A stretch of DNA of 43,603 nt from Chloroflexota bacterium (GCA_016210285.1 JACQUN010000203.1:1-43603); one strand, 5' to 3'. Counted from the first letter of the stretch, positions 29,956 to 39,099 are shown. Program-made: numbers and translations. The notes: generated by a model from the letters alone, not told the origin.

Positions 29956-31188
29956 CTACTCCAGGGCTCCCTCCTGCACCAGGGCCTCGTACTCCTCTTG
30001 GGGCATCTGGAGGAGGTCCCGGTAGACCAGTTGGTTGTGCTCCCCCAGCAGGGGGGCCCGCACCAGCTCCGTGGAGATGCTGGAGAAACGGAAGGGCGGC
30101 GCGTCGTACGGGATAGGCCGCTCCTCCTCTGGGTGGGGAAGCCAGGCCACCTGGCCGCGGTGCGCCAGTTGAGGGTCCTCCCGGATGTCCTTGGCGCTCT
30201 CCACCACGCCAGCCGCCACCCCCGCCGCCTGGAGGCGGTGCATCACCTCCTCCGGCGTGAGGTTGACCGTCCAGGTCTCCACCAGGCGGTCCAGCTCCTC
30301 GCAGCTCTTGATGCGGCCCAGGCGGGTGCTGAAGCGAGGGTCTTCTGTCCACTGGGGGGTGCCGATGGCTCGGCAGAAGGCCTCCCACTCCTGGTCGGTG
30401 AACACAGCGATCACGCACCAGCGGTCGTCACCCTGGCAGCGATAGGCGCCGTGGGGGGCAGCATAGGGAAGGTCATCACCCATGAGCTTGTTGCCCGCCC
30501 TTTGCTGGACACGCCCGTTGCACACATAGTCCAGGATGGCGCTCTCCAGGGAGCTGATACCAACCTCAAGGCAGGAGATGTCAATCCACTGGCCCTGGCC
30601 AGTGCGTTGGCGGTGCCCCAGAGCGGCCAGCACGGCCACTGCGGCGGTGTGGGGGACGGTGTAGTCCGTATAGGCGTTGCCGGGCGGAGTGGGCAGCCGG
30701 TCGGGCCAGCCCATGAGGTGGGTCAGCCCCGCTGCCGACTGGAGGATGGTGCCGTATCCCCGGAAGTCCTTGTGGGGCCCGGTGCGCCCCTCCATGGAGA
30801 GGCTCACCATGATCACGTCTGGCTTGATGCGTCGCACATCCTCGTACTCCAGGCCCCAGCCCTTCATGATGCGGGTGGTGTAGTTCTCCACCACCACGTC
30901 CGAGATGGCGATGAGGCGTCGAGCTACCTCCTGCGCCTTGGGGTGGTTCATGTTCAGGGTGATATCGAGCTTCCCCGTGTTGAAGGGGAACCAGTGGCCG
31001 CTACGCTCAAGGCCTGGCTTGCCTCCAATGAAGGGGACAGACGTGCGGAGGCCATCGGGCCGGGCGCCGTGCTCGATCTTGATGACCTCGGCGCCGAAGT
31101 CCGACAGGTACTTGGTGGTGATGGGCCCAACGCCTATCCAGCTAAAGTCGGTGACCCGGATCCCCTCCAAGGGCTTGCGTTGTGTCAC
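29956..31188 (-). CDS. CaiB/BaiF (family III) CoA transferase
   Basis: CoA transferase of 410 residues: VTQRKPLEGIRVTDFSWIGVGPITTKYLSDFGAEVIKIE shape at the N-terminus, NMNHPKAQEVARRL, MKGWGLEYEDVRRIKPDVIMVSLS, and the putative catalytic Asp175 in GNAYTDYTVPH. Start: GTG at 31186-31188 with GGGAGG upstream, rather than upstream codons without a site. It is transcribed after the flavoenzyme and a second CoA transferase (33355-34599), with a 187-nt gap that contains a palindromic repeat. Confidence 0.9.
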   Translation of the reverse strand: MTQRKPLEGIRVTDFSWIGVGPITTKYLSDFGAEVIKIEHGARPDGLRTSVPFIGGKPGLERSGHWFPFNTGKLDITLNMNHPKAQEVARRLIAISDVVVENYTTRIMKGWGLEYEDVRRIKPDVIMVSLSMEGRTGPHKDFRGYGTILQSAAGLTHLMGWPDRLPTPPGNAYTDYTVPHTAAVAVLAALGHRQRTGQGQWIDISCLEVGISSLESAILDYVCNGRVQQRAGNKLMGDDLPYAAPHGAYRCQGDDRWCVIAVFTDQEWEAFCRAIGTPQWTEDPRFSTRLGRIKSCEELDRLVETWTVNLTPEEVMHRLQAAGVAAGVVESAKDIREDPQLAHRGQVAWLPHPEEERPIPYDAPPFRFSSISTELVRAPLLGEHNQLVYRDLLQMPQEEYEALVQEGALE

Positions 31189-31215
31189 CTGAACCTCCCG
31201 TCGGCGGCCTGTACC

Positions 31216-31256
31216 TGTCATCCTGAATGTGGTGAAGGGCCTGTTTCAGAATGACA
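31216..31256. repeat. Small palindromic repeat
   Basis: tgtcatcctgaa and ttcagaatgaca at the two ends pair with one mismatch. The end sequences resemble those of the inner palindrome at 10910-10996 (tgtcattct...agaatgaca), so it may be a short member of the same family. Confidence 0.5.
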
Positions 31257-31375
31257 ACTGGTAGCAGCCGATTCACATATTCAGCCTCACAGACTGCGGT
31301 TTGAGGAGATTGCGTGTGGCTTCATATATACACCTGGTTTAACGCTAATGCGCAAGTCCTCCAGCAGCCCACGGG

Positions 31376-33352
31376 CTACAGCGCCCGCGCGGCCAGGTGC
31401 CCCTCCCGGATGGCCTCAATAGCCCGCCGGGGGGCCACGCAGTCGCCCACGGCGACCACTTCAGTGATGTTCCCTTCCGCCTCTAACAGGTCATACAGCC
31501 CTTTAGAGGGCGCATTGGGAACCACCGACACGATGAGGTCTACCTCCTCAACGGCCAACTCCTGCCCGTTGTAGATGTCCTTCAGGACAACGGTATGTCC
31601 TTGCGTTTCCTTTGCCCAGCTTTCCCGGTGGAAGGCCACCTGTTTTTGCTTGAGCCGGTGGATGACCGGCTCCCTGCTCACCTGAATGATCTCCTGCGCT
31701 ACAGCGCCAGCCCGGGTCACCAGACTCACTTGAGCGCCACGGTCCGCCAGGAACTCGGCGGTGCTAGCAGCCTTGTGGTGCCCGTCGCCGTCCAGAAGCA
31801 CCGCTCGCCTGCCCACCGCCACGCGCCCCTCCAGGACATCCTCTGCTGTGGCGAGGCGTGGGCCACCATGTCCTCCTACGCCGAGTATCTGGGGAAGCCT
31901 AGGCACGGAACCGGTAGCGACGATAACTGCCTCTGCCTCCTCCTCCCGCAGGCGCTCTAGGGTTGCCTCCGTGTTCAACTTCACGACCACGCCCAGGCGC
32001 TTGAGCTGGTGCTCCAGCCAGGCCACGATGTTGCCGAACTCCTGGCGGTATGGGGCCTTCACCAGGGTGGTGACCTGGCCTCCCAGGCGGTTCCGCCGCT
32101 CGTAGAGGGCAACTAGGTGCCCGCGCAAGGCTGTCACGCGGGCCGCCTCCATGCCGGCGGGGCCGCCGCCAACCACCACCACGGACTTGCGACGTGGGGC
32201 TAGGGTGATTGGCCCAAGCTCTAACTCGCGCCCTGCCTCCGGGTTCCCCAGGCAGCCGATAGGCCTGCCCAGCATGGCGCGCCCGGCGCAGCCCTGGTTG
32301 CAGCCGATGCACGGGCGGATGTCCTCGGGCCGCCCTTCCATCAGCTTGCAGGCGATCTCAGGCTCAGCGACGTGGGCCCGCGTCATACATACCATGTCGG
32401 CCTTGCCGGAGGCGATGATGTCCTCTGCGACGTAGGGGTCGGTGATGCGGCACACAGTAAAGATAGGGATACCGCGAGTAGCACGTTTGATGGCCGCCGC
32501 CAGGTGGACAAAGGGCGCCTGGCCGAAGCTCATATCGGCAATCTCTTGGGCAAAGCTCATGGGGTCGGCGGTCACACCGTGGGTGATGTGGAGGTAGTCA
32601 AGGTCGCCGGTGTCCTCCAGCCAGCGGGCGATCTGCGTGGTGTGCTCCAGGGTCAGCCCGCCAGGGAGCAGTTCGTCCCCGTCCAGCCGGATTCCCACCA
32701 CAAAGTCCTTCCCTACCGCCTCGCGCACTGCGTGGACCAGCTCCAGGGCAAACCGCGTCCGGTCTCGCAGCCCGCCGCCGTACTCATCGGTCCGGTGGTT
32801 GGTCAGGGGCGATAGGAACTCCTGGACCAGGTAGCCGTGGGCGCCGTGAATCTCCAATCCGTCAAAGCCAGCCCGCTTCATGTGCTCGGCACACCGCGCC
32901 CACCAGCGAATCATCTCCTGAATCTCCTCTCTGGTCATGGCATGGGTCAGCTCGGAGGTCCAGGCTGCGGGCACTTCGGAAGCTGACCAGAGGGGGAGCA
33001 TGCTGTCAAGGCTATGGACTGCCCTGCCCATGTGCAGGAGCTGGGCGAAGGTCTTAGCGCCGTGCTGGTGGATAGCGTCCGCCACCATGCGGAACAGGGG
33101 GATAGCCTCCTCATCCCAGCCAATGAGGTGGAACTGATCGCGGGCACGGCTGGTGGGGTGGACGTGAACGCCTTCCAGGATAATCAGGCCGATGCCTCCA
33201 CGGGCACGGGCAGCATGGTACTCCGCAAGCTGCCGTGTGGGCCGGAAGCCCACGGCCAGGCGTGTGGTATGGGCGGAACTGACCAGCCGGTTGCTGACCT
33301 CTATGTTGCCGATGCGCTGCGGGGAGAGTAGGTGGCGGAAGCTGGTGTCCAT
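31376..33352 (-). CDS. NADH:flavin oxidoreductase / 2,4-dienoyl-CoA reductase-like Fe-S flavoenzyme
   Basis: Multidomain enzyme of 658 residues. The N-terminal FMN TIM barrel (about 1-340) has EIHGAHGYLVQEFLSP-type and NHRTDEYGG motifs. A [4Fe-4S] site is formed by Cys348, Cys351, Cys355 and Cys367 (CIGCNQGC...GC). The C-terminal FAD/NAD domain has VVVVGGGPAGMEAARV (391-406), ATGSVPRLP and VVAVGDCVAPRRAIEAI. Electrons pass NAD(P)H-FAD-FeS-FMN to an unsaturated acyl-CoA or other enone. Start: ATG at 33350-33352, 2 nt after the preceding stop. Neighbouring CoA transferases suggest an acyl-CoA substrate; trimethylamine dehydrogenase-like chemistry is an alternative. Confidence 0.92.
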   Translation of the reverse strand: MDTSFRHLLSPQRIGNIEVSNRLVSSAHTTRLAVGFRPTRQLAEYHAARARGGIGLIILEGVHVHPTSRARDQFHLIGWDEEAIPLFRMVADAIHQHGAKTFAQLLHMGRAVHSLDSMLPLWSASEVPAAWTSELTHAMTREEIQEMIRWWARCAEHMKRAGFDGLEIHGAHGYLVQEFLSPLTNHRTDEYGGGLRDRTRFALELVHAVREAVGKDFVVGIRLDGDELLPGGLTLEHTTQIARWLEDTGDLDYLHITHGVTADPMSFAQEIADMSFGQAPFVHLAAAIKRATRGIPIFTVCRITDPYVAEDIIASGKADMVCMTRAHVAEPEIACKLMEGRPEDIRPCIGCNQGCAGRAMLGRPIGCLGNPEAGRELELGPITLAPRRKSVVVVGGGPAGMEAARVTALRGHLVALYERRNRLGGQVTTLVKAPYRQEFGNIVAWLEHQLKRLGVVVKLNTEATLERLREEEAEAVIVATGSVPRLPQILGVGGHGGPRLATAEDVLEGRVAVGRRAVLLDGDGHHKAASTAEFLADRGAQVSLVTRAGAVAQEIIQVSREPVIHRLKQKQVAFHRESWAKETQGHTVVLKDIYNGQELAVEEVDLIVSVVPNAPSKGLYDLLEAEGNITEVVAVGDCVAPRRAIEAIREGHLAARAL

Positions 33353-33354
33353 AC

Positions 33355-34599
33355 TTAGATCGCCCCTGCTGCCTTCAAGGCTGTCAGCTCGGATCGCGCC
33401 AGGCTCAGCTCCCCCTCGTACACCTCCAGGTTGTGCTCCCCGATGAGGGGGGCGCGGCGCTGAATGCTCCACGGGGTTGCGCTGTACTTGTAGGGAGCCC
33501 CAGGGTAGGTGATAGTCCTCCCCACCTCTGGATGCTCCACAGGAACCCAGAACTCCCTGGCCTGGAGCTGGATGTTCTCCGTGAGCGTCTTGGCGGTGTT
33601 GACGGGGAAGACAGCGATGTTGCGCCGTTGCCCCTCCTCGTAGATCTCCTGCACGGTGTGGGTCATCAGCCAGGGGATGATACGCTCGTGCACGTAGTTG
33701 GTCTCCTCGTTGGGGGCCTGGGGGATATCCCGCCTTGCCACCCTCTCGGCCAGTGGGGCCCACTTGGGGTCCTTCAGCTCCCCTGCGGCTCCCTCGCTGT
33801 CCATCCACCCGATGAAGGCCGGCCACTCCCTGCCCAGCACCCCCATGATGGCCACGTGCCCGTCCTTGCAGGGGAAGATGACCCTTCGGGCGAAGCGGCC
33901 CACGGGCCGGCCAGGGCCAACGCGTTTGATGATAACCCCTTCCAGGTCCCAGTTCTCAAAGGTGGGGGGTGTAAACCAGGTGACCGACTGCTGGACCGCG
34001 ACGTCCACCCACTGTGCCTCGCTGTTGGCCTCCCGGTTGTGGAGCGCCAGGAGGGTGGCGAGGGCCGCGACCAGGGAGGCACAGAAATAGGCCTGAGAGG
34101 CCCTGGCCCGCACGGGCGGACGGTCAGGGTCGCCGATGATGTACATGAGGCCGCCCATGGCCAGACCGACTATGTCTGCGCCCTTGTAGTGGGCATAGGG
34201 CCCCGTCTGGCCGAAGGGCGTGATGGAGGTGAGGATGACGCGGGGGTTGATCTTCACCAGGTCGTCGAAACCCAGGCCCAGGCGCGCCATGTGCCCTGGC
34301 GGAAAGCACTCCACCACCACGTCGACGCGCTCCACCAGGCGGCGGAGGAGGGCACGACCGTCGGCGGTCTCCAGGCCAAGGGTGATGCCCCGCTTGCTGG
34401 TGTTCAGAGACCACCAGAGGAGGCTCCGCTCCGGGTGGGGGATGCCCTGGTAGAAAGGGCCAATGTTGCGCGCAGGGTGGCCGCCTGGGGGCTCCGCCAG
34501 GATCACGTCTGCGCCCAGGTCCCCGAGCATCTTGCCGCAGTAGAACCCCTTCTCGTCGCTCAGGTCAAGGACCCGATAGGGGGTGAGCGGACCAGGCAT
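33355..34599 (-). CDS. CaiB/BaiF-like CoA transferase lacking the catalytic Asp
   Basis: Family III CoA-transferase fold, 414 residues: YRVLDLSDEKGFYCGKMLGDLGADVILAEPPGGHPARNIGPF, NTSKRGITLGLET, FPPGHMARLGLGFDDL and FGQTGPYAHYKGAD. Where active members have a catalytic Asp (TDY/TDL), this protein reads RASQAYFCA, so Ala170 is at that place. It may be inactive alone, act as a subunit of a heteromer, or use another residue. Start: ATG at 34597-34599 with GGAGG 8 nt upstream. First gene of an operon with the flavoenzyme and a second, complete CoA transferase. Confidence 0.87.
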   Translation of the reverse strand: MPGPLTPYRVLDLSDEKGFYCGKMLGDLGADVILAEPPGGHPARNIGPFYQGIPHPERSLLWWSLNTSKRGITLGLETADGRALLRRLVERVDVVVECFPPGHMARLGLGFDDLVKINPRVILTSITPFGQTGPYAHYKGADIVGLAMGGLMYIIGDPDRPPVRARASQAYFCASLVAALATLLALHNREANSEAQWVDVAVQQSVTWFTPPTFENWDLEGVIIKRVGPGRPVGRFARRVIFPCKDGHVAIMGVLGREWPAFIGWMDSEGAAGELKDPKWAPLAERVARRDIPQAPNEETNYVHERIIPWLMTHTVQEIYEEGQRRNIAVFPVNTAKTLTENIQLQAREFWVPVEHPEVGRTITYPGAPYKYSATPWSIQRRAPLIGEHNLEVYEGELSLARSELTALKAAGAI

Positions 34600-34632
34600 A
34601 GCAACATCCTCCATCGGCAAGAAAACGGATAC

Positions 34633-34661
34633 ACTATACTGAAACGTGCGCCGAAAGGCAA
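34633..34661 (-). promoter_or_regulatory. Promoter of the CoA transferase/flavoenzyme operon
   Basis: Minus strand TTGCCT (34661-34656), 17 nt, TATAGT (34638-34633); the leader is about 27 nt. Confidence 0.65.
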
Positions 34662-34695
34662 GACGTGCTGCCCCCGTCTGTTGCCCCTGGGGGCA

Positions 34696-34704
34696 TGGTA
34701 TAGT
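34696..34704 (+). promoter_or_regulatory. Possible extended -10 promoter for the VOC-hemL pair
   Basis: TGG-TATAGT at 34696-34704 gives a TGn extended -10. There is no recognisable -35. The start would be about 37 nt before the VOC gene. Confidence 0.35.
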
Positions 34705-34748
34705 AAGGGGCCAAAAGGCTCTGTGTTCACGAGCCGTCAGGGGGCGCC

Positions 34749-35660
34749 ATGCTGAGTCGCATCCGGCAACTGGTGGTCATTGTGAAAGACCTGGAAACGG
34801 CGCTTCAGCGCTGGGAGGCCCTGTTCGGCCTGGTCCCCTGTGCGCGCCACGAGCTGAGGCAATTCGGGCTCGTCAACGCCATCCTCCCCATGCGGAGCAC
34901 CTTCATCGAGATCGTCCAGCCGGTAGACCCCCGGTCCGCGGGCGCCCGCTTCCTGGAGCGCCGCGGTGAGGGGGTCTACATGCTGGTTCTGGAGGTGGAG
35001 GACCGCGATGCCGCCGCTGCGCGCCTGAAGGGGCTGGGCATGGCTATCACGGGGACCTCCGATGGCCCCGATTCCAGGACGGCCTTCGTGCACCCCCGCT
35101 CCTTCCTGAGCGCCTTCCTCGCCCTGACCCAGCCCGTCAACCCGCGGAACCCCTGGCCCGATGCGGGGCCGGGTTGGCGCAAGTTCGCCAGGCGGGCTGT
35201 GGTCAAAGACTTGAAGCAAGCGGTCATCCTGGTGAGGGACCTGGGCGCGGCCCTTTATCAGGCCCACCGTGCCTTCAACCTTCTGCCCACCAACCTCCAT
35301 GAACTGGAGTACGGGGTGCGGGCGGCCTACCTCCCCGTGGGGAGGGGGAGGCACTACGGTAGCAGCTTTCTTGAGCTGGTGACACCCACCCGCGGCGACG
35401 CTTCCGCCGCCCGCTACCTGGAGCGGCATGGGGAAGGGCCGTACCTGGCCATCTTCACGGTGGATGACCTGGACGCGGCGATGGAGCGGGTCCGGCGCAA
35501 TGGTGGCATAGTGACCGCCACAATGGAGCAGGAGGGGGTGCGTTTGGCCTGGCTTCACCCAAAGTCGTGCCACGGCGTCTTTGTGCAGCTCACCCAGGTT
35601 ACCGGCCAGAACCCCTGGCCTATGGCGGGCGAGGACTGGCAGAGGAGGCGGCCGCGATGA
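34749..35660 (+). CDS. Two-module VOC (glyoxalase-fold) protein
   Basis: The 303-residue protein has two VOC halves, about 1-130 and 155-290, each ending in HPR/HPK-S...[13 protein letters not shown] / [11 protein letters not shown]. Such proteins bind a metal between halves. Glu residues at the usual ligand places are present (FIEIVQP, FLELVTP), but the first-strand His of glyoxalase and epimerase relatives is not ([20 protein letters not shown]). Glyoxalase, epimerase or dioxygenase activity cannot be assigned. ATG at 34749 with AGGGGG upstream. Its TGA overlaps the hemL ATG, so it is coupled to a heme/tetrapyrrole gene. Confidence 0.85.
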   Translation: MLSRIRQLVVIVKDLETALQRWEALFGLVPCARHELRQFGLVNAILPMRSTFIEIVQPVDPRSAGARFLERRGEGVYMLVLEVEDRDAAAARLKGLGMAITGTSDGPDSRTAFVHPRSFLSAFLALTQPVNPRNPWPDAGPGWRKFARRAVVKDLKQAVILVRDLGAALYQAHRAFNLLPTNLHELEYGVRAAYLPVGRGRHYGSSFLELVTPTRGDASAARYLERHGEGPYLAIFTVDDLDAAMERVRRNGGIVTATMEQEGVRLAWLHPKSCHGVFVQLTQVTGQNPWPMAGEDWQRRRPR

Positions 35661-36940
35661 GGCGCGACCTCTCCCACCGCCTCCATGAGGAGGCGATTAC
35701 CCGTATCCCGGGTGCGGTCAACAGCCCGGTGCGCTCCTTCCGTGGCGTTGGCGGCGAGCCGCTGTTCATCGCCCGGGGCAAGGGCTCCCACATCTGGGAT
35801 GCCGACGGCAACGAGTTCATTGACTATCTGGGCTCCTGGGGGCCTCTCATCCTGGGGCACGCCCATCCCTCCGTGGTGCTGGCGGTGCGGGAGGCGGCGG
35901 CCCGGGGCACCAGCTTTGGGGCTCCCACCCCTGGGGAGGTTGAGCTGGCCCGCTTGATCCAGCAGGCCTTCCCTTCTATTGACCTGGTCCGCCTGGTCAA
36001 CTCTGGCACAGAGGCGTGCATGAGCGCCTTGCGGGTAGCCCGTGCCTACGCCGGGCGGAACAAGATAGTGAAGTTTGCAGGGTGCTACCACGGCCACGCC
36101 GATGCCCTGCTGGTGAAGGCGGGCTCCGGGGCCGCCACCCTCAGCGTGCCCGACAGCGCCGGTGTGCCTCCCTCCTTCGCTGCGGAAACCCTGGTGGCCC
36201 GCTACAACGACCTGCCATCGGTGGAGCATCTCTTTCAGGCCCACCCTCAGAAGATCGCGGCCGTCATCGTGGAGCCTGTGGCCGGGAACATGGGGGTGGT
36301 GCCGCCCCGCGAGGGGTTCCTCCCGGGTCTCAGGGAGATCACGCGCCGTCACGGAGCTCTGCTCATCTTTGACGAGGTCATCACCGGCTTCCGCGTCGCC
36401 TATGGGGGTGCACAGGCCCTCTACGGCGTGACGCCCGACCTGACCTGCCTGGGGAAGATCATTGGCGGCGGGCTGCCCGTGGGGGCGTATGGTGGCCGCC
36501 GCGACATCATGGAGCAGGTGGCGCCCCTGGGGCCTGTCTATCAGGCGGGGACCCTCTCCGGGAACCCCATCGCCGTGGCCGCCGGCATTGCAACGCTGCT
36601 GGCCCTTCAAAAACCAGGCGTCTATGAGGAACTGGAGCGGCGCTCGGCGGAGCTGGAGGCAGGGCTGCAGGAGGCGGTCGGCTCAAGCGAGCACCCGGCT
36701 ACAATCCAGCGGGTCGGCTCCATGCTGACCCTGTTCTTCCATCCTGGGCCGTTGGCGGAGTGGGAGAGCGTTGCTGCCGCTGATACGAAGGCGTACGCTC
36801 GCTTCTTTCACGCCATGCTGGAGCAGGGCGTGTACCTGGCCCCCTCGGCCTTCGAGGCGGCCTTTGTCTCCCTGTCCCACACGGGGCAGGACGTGGAGGA
36901 TACGGTTCGAGCAGCGCGCAGGGCCGCAGGGGCCATTTAG
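35657..36940 (+). CDS. hemL: Glutamate-1-semialdehyde 2,1-aminomutase
   Basis: PLP enzyme that turns glutamate-1-semialdehyde into 5-aminolevulinate in the C5 route to tetrapyrroles. The 427-residue protein has [81 protein letters not shown] and the Schiff-base lysine K267 in [16 protein letters not shown]. Start: ATG at 35657, overlapping the preceding stop as ATGA, with AGGAGG upstream. No other hem gene is nearby. It could feed heme to the decaheme cytochrome, which is inference. A MITE begins 2 nt after the stop. Confidence 0.96.
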   Translation: MRRDLSHRLHEEAITRIPGAVNSPVRSFRGVGGEPLFIARGKGSHIWDADGNEFIDYLGSWGPLILGHAHPSVVLAVREAAARGTSFGAPTPGEVELARLIQQAFPSIDLVRLVNSGTEACMSALRVARAYAGRNKIVKFAGCYHGHADALLVKAGSGAATLSVPDSAGVPPSFAAETLVARYNDLPSVEHLFQAHPQKIAAVIVEPVAGNMGVVPPREGFLPGLREITRRHGALLIFDEVITGFRVAYGGAQALYGVTPDLTCLGKIIGGGLPVGAYGGRRDIMEQVAPLGPVYQAGTLSGNPIAVAAGIATLLALQKPGVYEELERRSAELEAGLQEAVGSSEHPATIQRVGSMLTLFFHPGPLAEWESVAAADTKAYARFFHAMLEQGVYLAPSAFEAAFVSLSHTGQDVEDTVRAARRAAGAI

Positions 36941-36942
36941 AA

Positions 36943-37058
36943 ACTATCTCAAAAGTCCTTTACAACGTCCTTCGACAAGCTCAGGACGAACGGAAGGGTC
37001 ATTCCACCGCTCGTGGTGAGCGTGTCGAACCATGAGCGGTTTAGAGTTTTGAGATAGT
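36943..37058. mobile_element. MITE-like element carrying dispersed repeat copy 2
   Basis: Terminal inverted repeats actatctcaaaa (36943-36954) and ttttgagatagt (37047-37058) bound 116 bp without an ORF. Inside are the hairpin cgtcct/aggacg (about 36966-36987) and the 33-bp palindrome at 37007-37039 that is also found at 27212-27244. It lies directly behind hemL. The parent transposon is not in the window. Confidence 0.65.
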
Positions 37059-37110
37059 CTCATAGCCCTTTTCCTGTTCGCTGGGGCTGTCATCGCCCCT
37101 TTCCGCGACC

Positions 37111-37635
37111 TCAATCCACTGTGCGCCATCGTTTCAAGGGCCAGTACACGAGCCAGGCCCTTGCTTTGATGGCCTTCCGCGGAACTGGCCCAAAAGAGCG
37201 GCTGTCCGTGCTGCGCTCCCTGGCATCGCCCAGAAGGAAGTACTCCTCCCTGCCCAGCAGCCACTCGCTTTCCTGAAAAGAGGTGAGGTGGTCCTGCCCG
37301 CTGGCGTTCTGCTCCGGGGCAGGGGTTCCATTGACCAGGACCCCCCCTTGCGTAACCCGGATGGTATCTCCTGGCACGCCGACCACCCGCTTGATGATGC
37401 TCCTATTACCGGGGCGTGGGTCTCGCGCCAGCACGACGTCACCTCGTTCCGGATTGCGGGACCAGTAAGCCAGGCGGTCGAAGAGCACGTATTCCCCTGG
37501 GGCGAGGGCCGGGTGCATGCTCCATCCGGCGACCTCCACGCGAGAGGCGAGCAGGAATGCGACCACATGGTAAAGCCCGCGCAGCGGCCTGATCGCCCAG
37601 TTCCAGCGCGCTGTGCCGTGTTGGAGCTTCTTCAT
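37111..37635 (-). CDS. sodX: Ni-SOD maturation protease (S26 signal-peptidase family)
   Basis: Ser/Lys membrane protease of 174 residues. One N-terminal hydrophobic segment (about 19-31) precedes the catalytic Ser39 in GWSMHPAL; Lys82 lies in IIKRVVGVPGD; and GDARERSTDSR is the third block. The protein is short, as in the SodX group that removes the propeptide of nickel superoxide dismutase to expose His1. The adjacent divergent gene is exactly such a SOD, which decides the call over housekeeping LepB. Start: ATG at 37633-37635; the GTG before it is the alternative. Confidence 0.87.
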   Translation of the reverse strand: MKKLQHGTARWNWAIRPLRGLYHVVAFLLASRVEVAGWSMHPALAPGEYVLFDRLAYWSRNPERGDVVLARDPRPGNRSIIKRVVGVPGDTIRVTQGGVLVNGTPAPEQNASGQDHLTSFQESEWLLGREEYFLLGDARERSTDSRSFGPVPRKAIKARAWLVYWPLKRWRTVD

Positions 37636-37688
37636 CACGCTCAGACTATGCTATGATGAGGACTCGTAAGGAAGGGCAGACGCTGCCC

Positions 37689-37717
37689 TTGTCATGGGGC
37701 ACACAGCGTATTATACT
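37689..37717 (+). promoter_or_regulatory. Promoter of sodN
   Basis: TTGTCA (37689-37694), 17 nt, TATACT (37712-37717). The start would be near 37724. No nickel-responsive (Nur-type) box was recognised with confidence. Confidence 0.7.
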
Positions 37718-37763
37718 TTGTAAGTGCTAATGCTACCAAATAGCTCACATTTAGGAGGAAGCG

Positions 37764-38261
37764 ATGAAGGTGCTCAAGGGAACGGTCAGCATGGTACTCC
37801 GCGCCTTGCCAGCCACACAGGCCTCTGCCCACTGCGATATCCCCTGCGGCATCTACGACCCTATCGCCGCCAAGATAGCGGCACAGACCGTGCTCAAGAT
37901 GGTCATGCGGATCCAGGCGCTCAAGACGCCAGCGTCCACCGACAGCCCTGATGTCTGGACAGCCTATGAGAATACCAGCAGCCGCTATGTCGGGGTGAAG
38001 GAGGAGCACGCTCAACTCTGCAAGAAGGAGCTGAGCATCCTCTGGTCCGACTACTTCAAGCCGGAGCATCTGCAGAAGTACCCCGACCTCCACGACACGT
38101 TCTGGAAAGCAGAGAAGCTGTGCTCCACCAACAAGCAGCAGGTCAACCCCCAGGCTGCCAAGGACCTGGTGGCTGCTGTGGACAAGGTTGCCGAGATCTT
38201 CTGGGGCACCAAGGGCGTCTCCTGGAAGGACACCGTGGCCGAAGTCCGCTTCGGGACCTAG
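37764..38261 (+). CDS. sodN: Nickel superoxide dismutase precursor
   Basis: Detoxifies superoxide. The 165-residue precursor has a 22-residue propeptide, then the Ni-hook motif HCDIPCGIYDP: His1, Cys2, Cys6 and the backbone bind nickel (family HCDLPCGVYDP). The rest (EEHAQLCKKELSILWSDYFKPEHLQKYPDLHDTFWKAEKLCSTNKQQVN) is the four-helix body of the family. The propeptide is not a clear Sec or Tat signal, so the enzyme may be cytoplasmic. ATG at 37764 with AGGAGG. The divergent neighbour is the maturation protease. Ni-SOD frees the cell from iron or manganese SOD. Confidence 0.95.
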   Translation: MKVLKGTVSMVLRALPATQASAHCDIPCGIYDPIAAKIAAQTVLKMVMRIQALKTPASTDSPDVWTAYENTSSRYVGVKEEHAQLCKKELSILWSDYFKPEHLQKYPDLHDTFWKAEKLCSTNKQQVNPQAAKDLVAAVDKVAEIFWGTKGVSWKDTVAEVRFGT

Positions 38262-38290
38262 GCAGCGCTTGACCCCTAACGATGGAGAGC

Positions 38291-38318
38291 GGGGGATGGG
38301 TGGCAGCATCCATCCCCC
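38291..38318 (+). terminator. Terminator of sodN
   Basis: GGGGGATGG and CCATCCCCC form a 9-bp stem with a 10-nt loop 30 nt after the stop. There is no U-tract. Confidence 0.55.
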
Positions 38319-38385
38319 TGGCATATGCGGATCGGACCGCTTGCAGTTGTTTCGACACTGAGCCAATGAGAAGGGAGGGATTGAA

Positions 38386-39099
38386 ATGGCTGCTTCTGCA
38401 AAGGGAGGCGTTATGACCCAGGATGACCTGCGCGCTGGTCTCGCCGAGTTCCTCGCGACGTTGCTCTTTGTCTTCCTTGGGGCAGGGACGGTGGTCGTCA
38501 CCGGCATGCTGGGCACTGGCGACATGACCGCAGCACGCCTGTTGGCCATCGCCATTGGCCACGGCCTGGCCATCGCCCTGCTGGTTGCCGCCACCGCCAA
38601 GATTTCAGGCGGCCACATCAACCCGGCGGTCACGGTCGCAGCCCTGGTCACCGGCAAGATCGGCGTGGCCAGGGGTATTCTCTACATCATCGCCCAACTG
38701 GTGGGGGCAATTGTCGGTGCACTCCTGCTCAGGTTTATCGTCCCCGGCGACGGTGGAGCCCTGGGAGCCCACGCCCTTGGGCAGGGCGTTGGGGCGGGTG
38801 CAGGGCTGGCCGCAGAGATTATCCTCACCTTCCTGCTGGTCTGGGTGGTCTTTGCTACAGCCATAGACCCCAAGGGCTTTGGCTCCCTCGCCCCCCTGGC
38901 CATTGGCTTTGCCGTCCTGGTGGACCATCTGGTGGGCGTGCCCCTCACCGGGGCCTCCATGAACCCTGCCCGGAGCTTTGGGCCGGCCCTGGTAGCGGGG
39001 CAGTGGTCAAACCATTGGATCTACTGGGTTGGCCCCCTGGTGGGCGGGATCCTGGCGGCGGTAGTCTACCACTGGGTGTATCTACGTCGCCAGGAGTAG
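38386..39099 (+). CDS. Aquaporin (MIP family water channel)
   Basis: Membrane channel of 237 residues with six transmembrane helices and two half-helices. NPA boxes at 79-81 (SGGHINPAVT) and 193-195 (GASMNPARSFGPA). Arg196 and His181 match the narrow selectivity filter of water channels; the helix-2 filter residue is His59 (GHGLA) rather than Phe, as in some plant TIP-type aquaporins. Start: ATG at 38386 with GGGAGG upstream. No glycerol genes are adjacent, so a water or small neutral solute channel is the best call. Confidence 0.92.
   Translation: MAASAKGGVMTQDDLRAGLAEFLATLLFVFLGAGTVVVTGMLGTGDMTAARLLAIAIGHGLAIALLVAATAKISGGHINPAVTVAALVTGKIGVARGILYIIAQLVGAIVGALLLRFIVPGDGGALGAHALGQGVGAGAGLAAEIILTFLLVWVVFATAIDPKGFGSLAPLAIGFAVLVDHLVGVPLTGASMNPARSFGPALVAGQWSNHWIYWVGPLVGGILAAVVYHWVYLRRQE

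Noticed and set aside
31325..31355. Promoter for the CoA transferase at 29956 (TATATA with TTGCGC, minus strand)
   Set aside because: The spacer would be 19 nt and the -35 is poor; read-through from the operon is a sufficient explanation.
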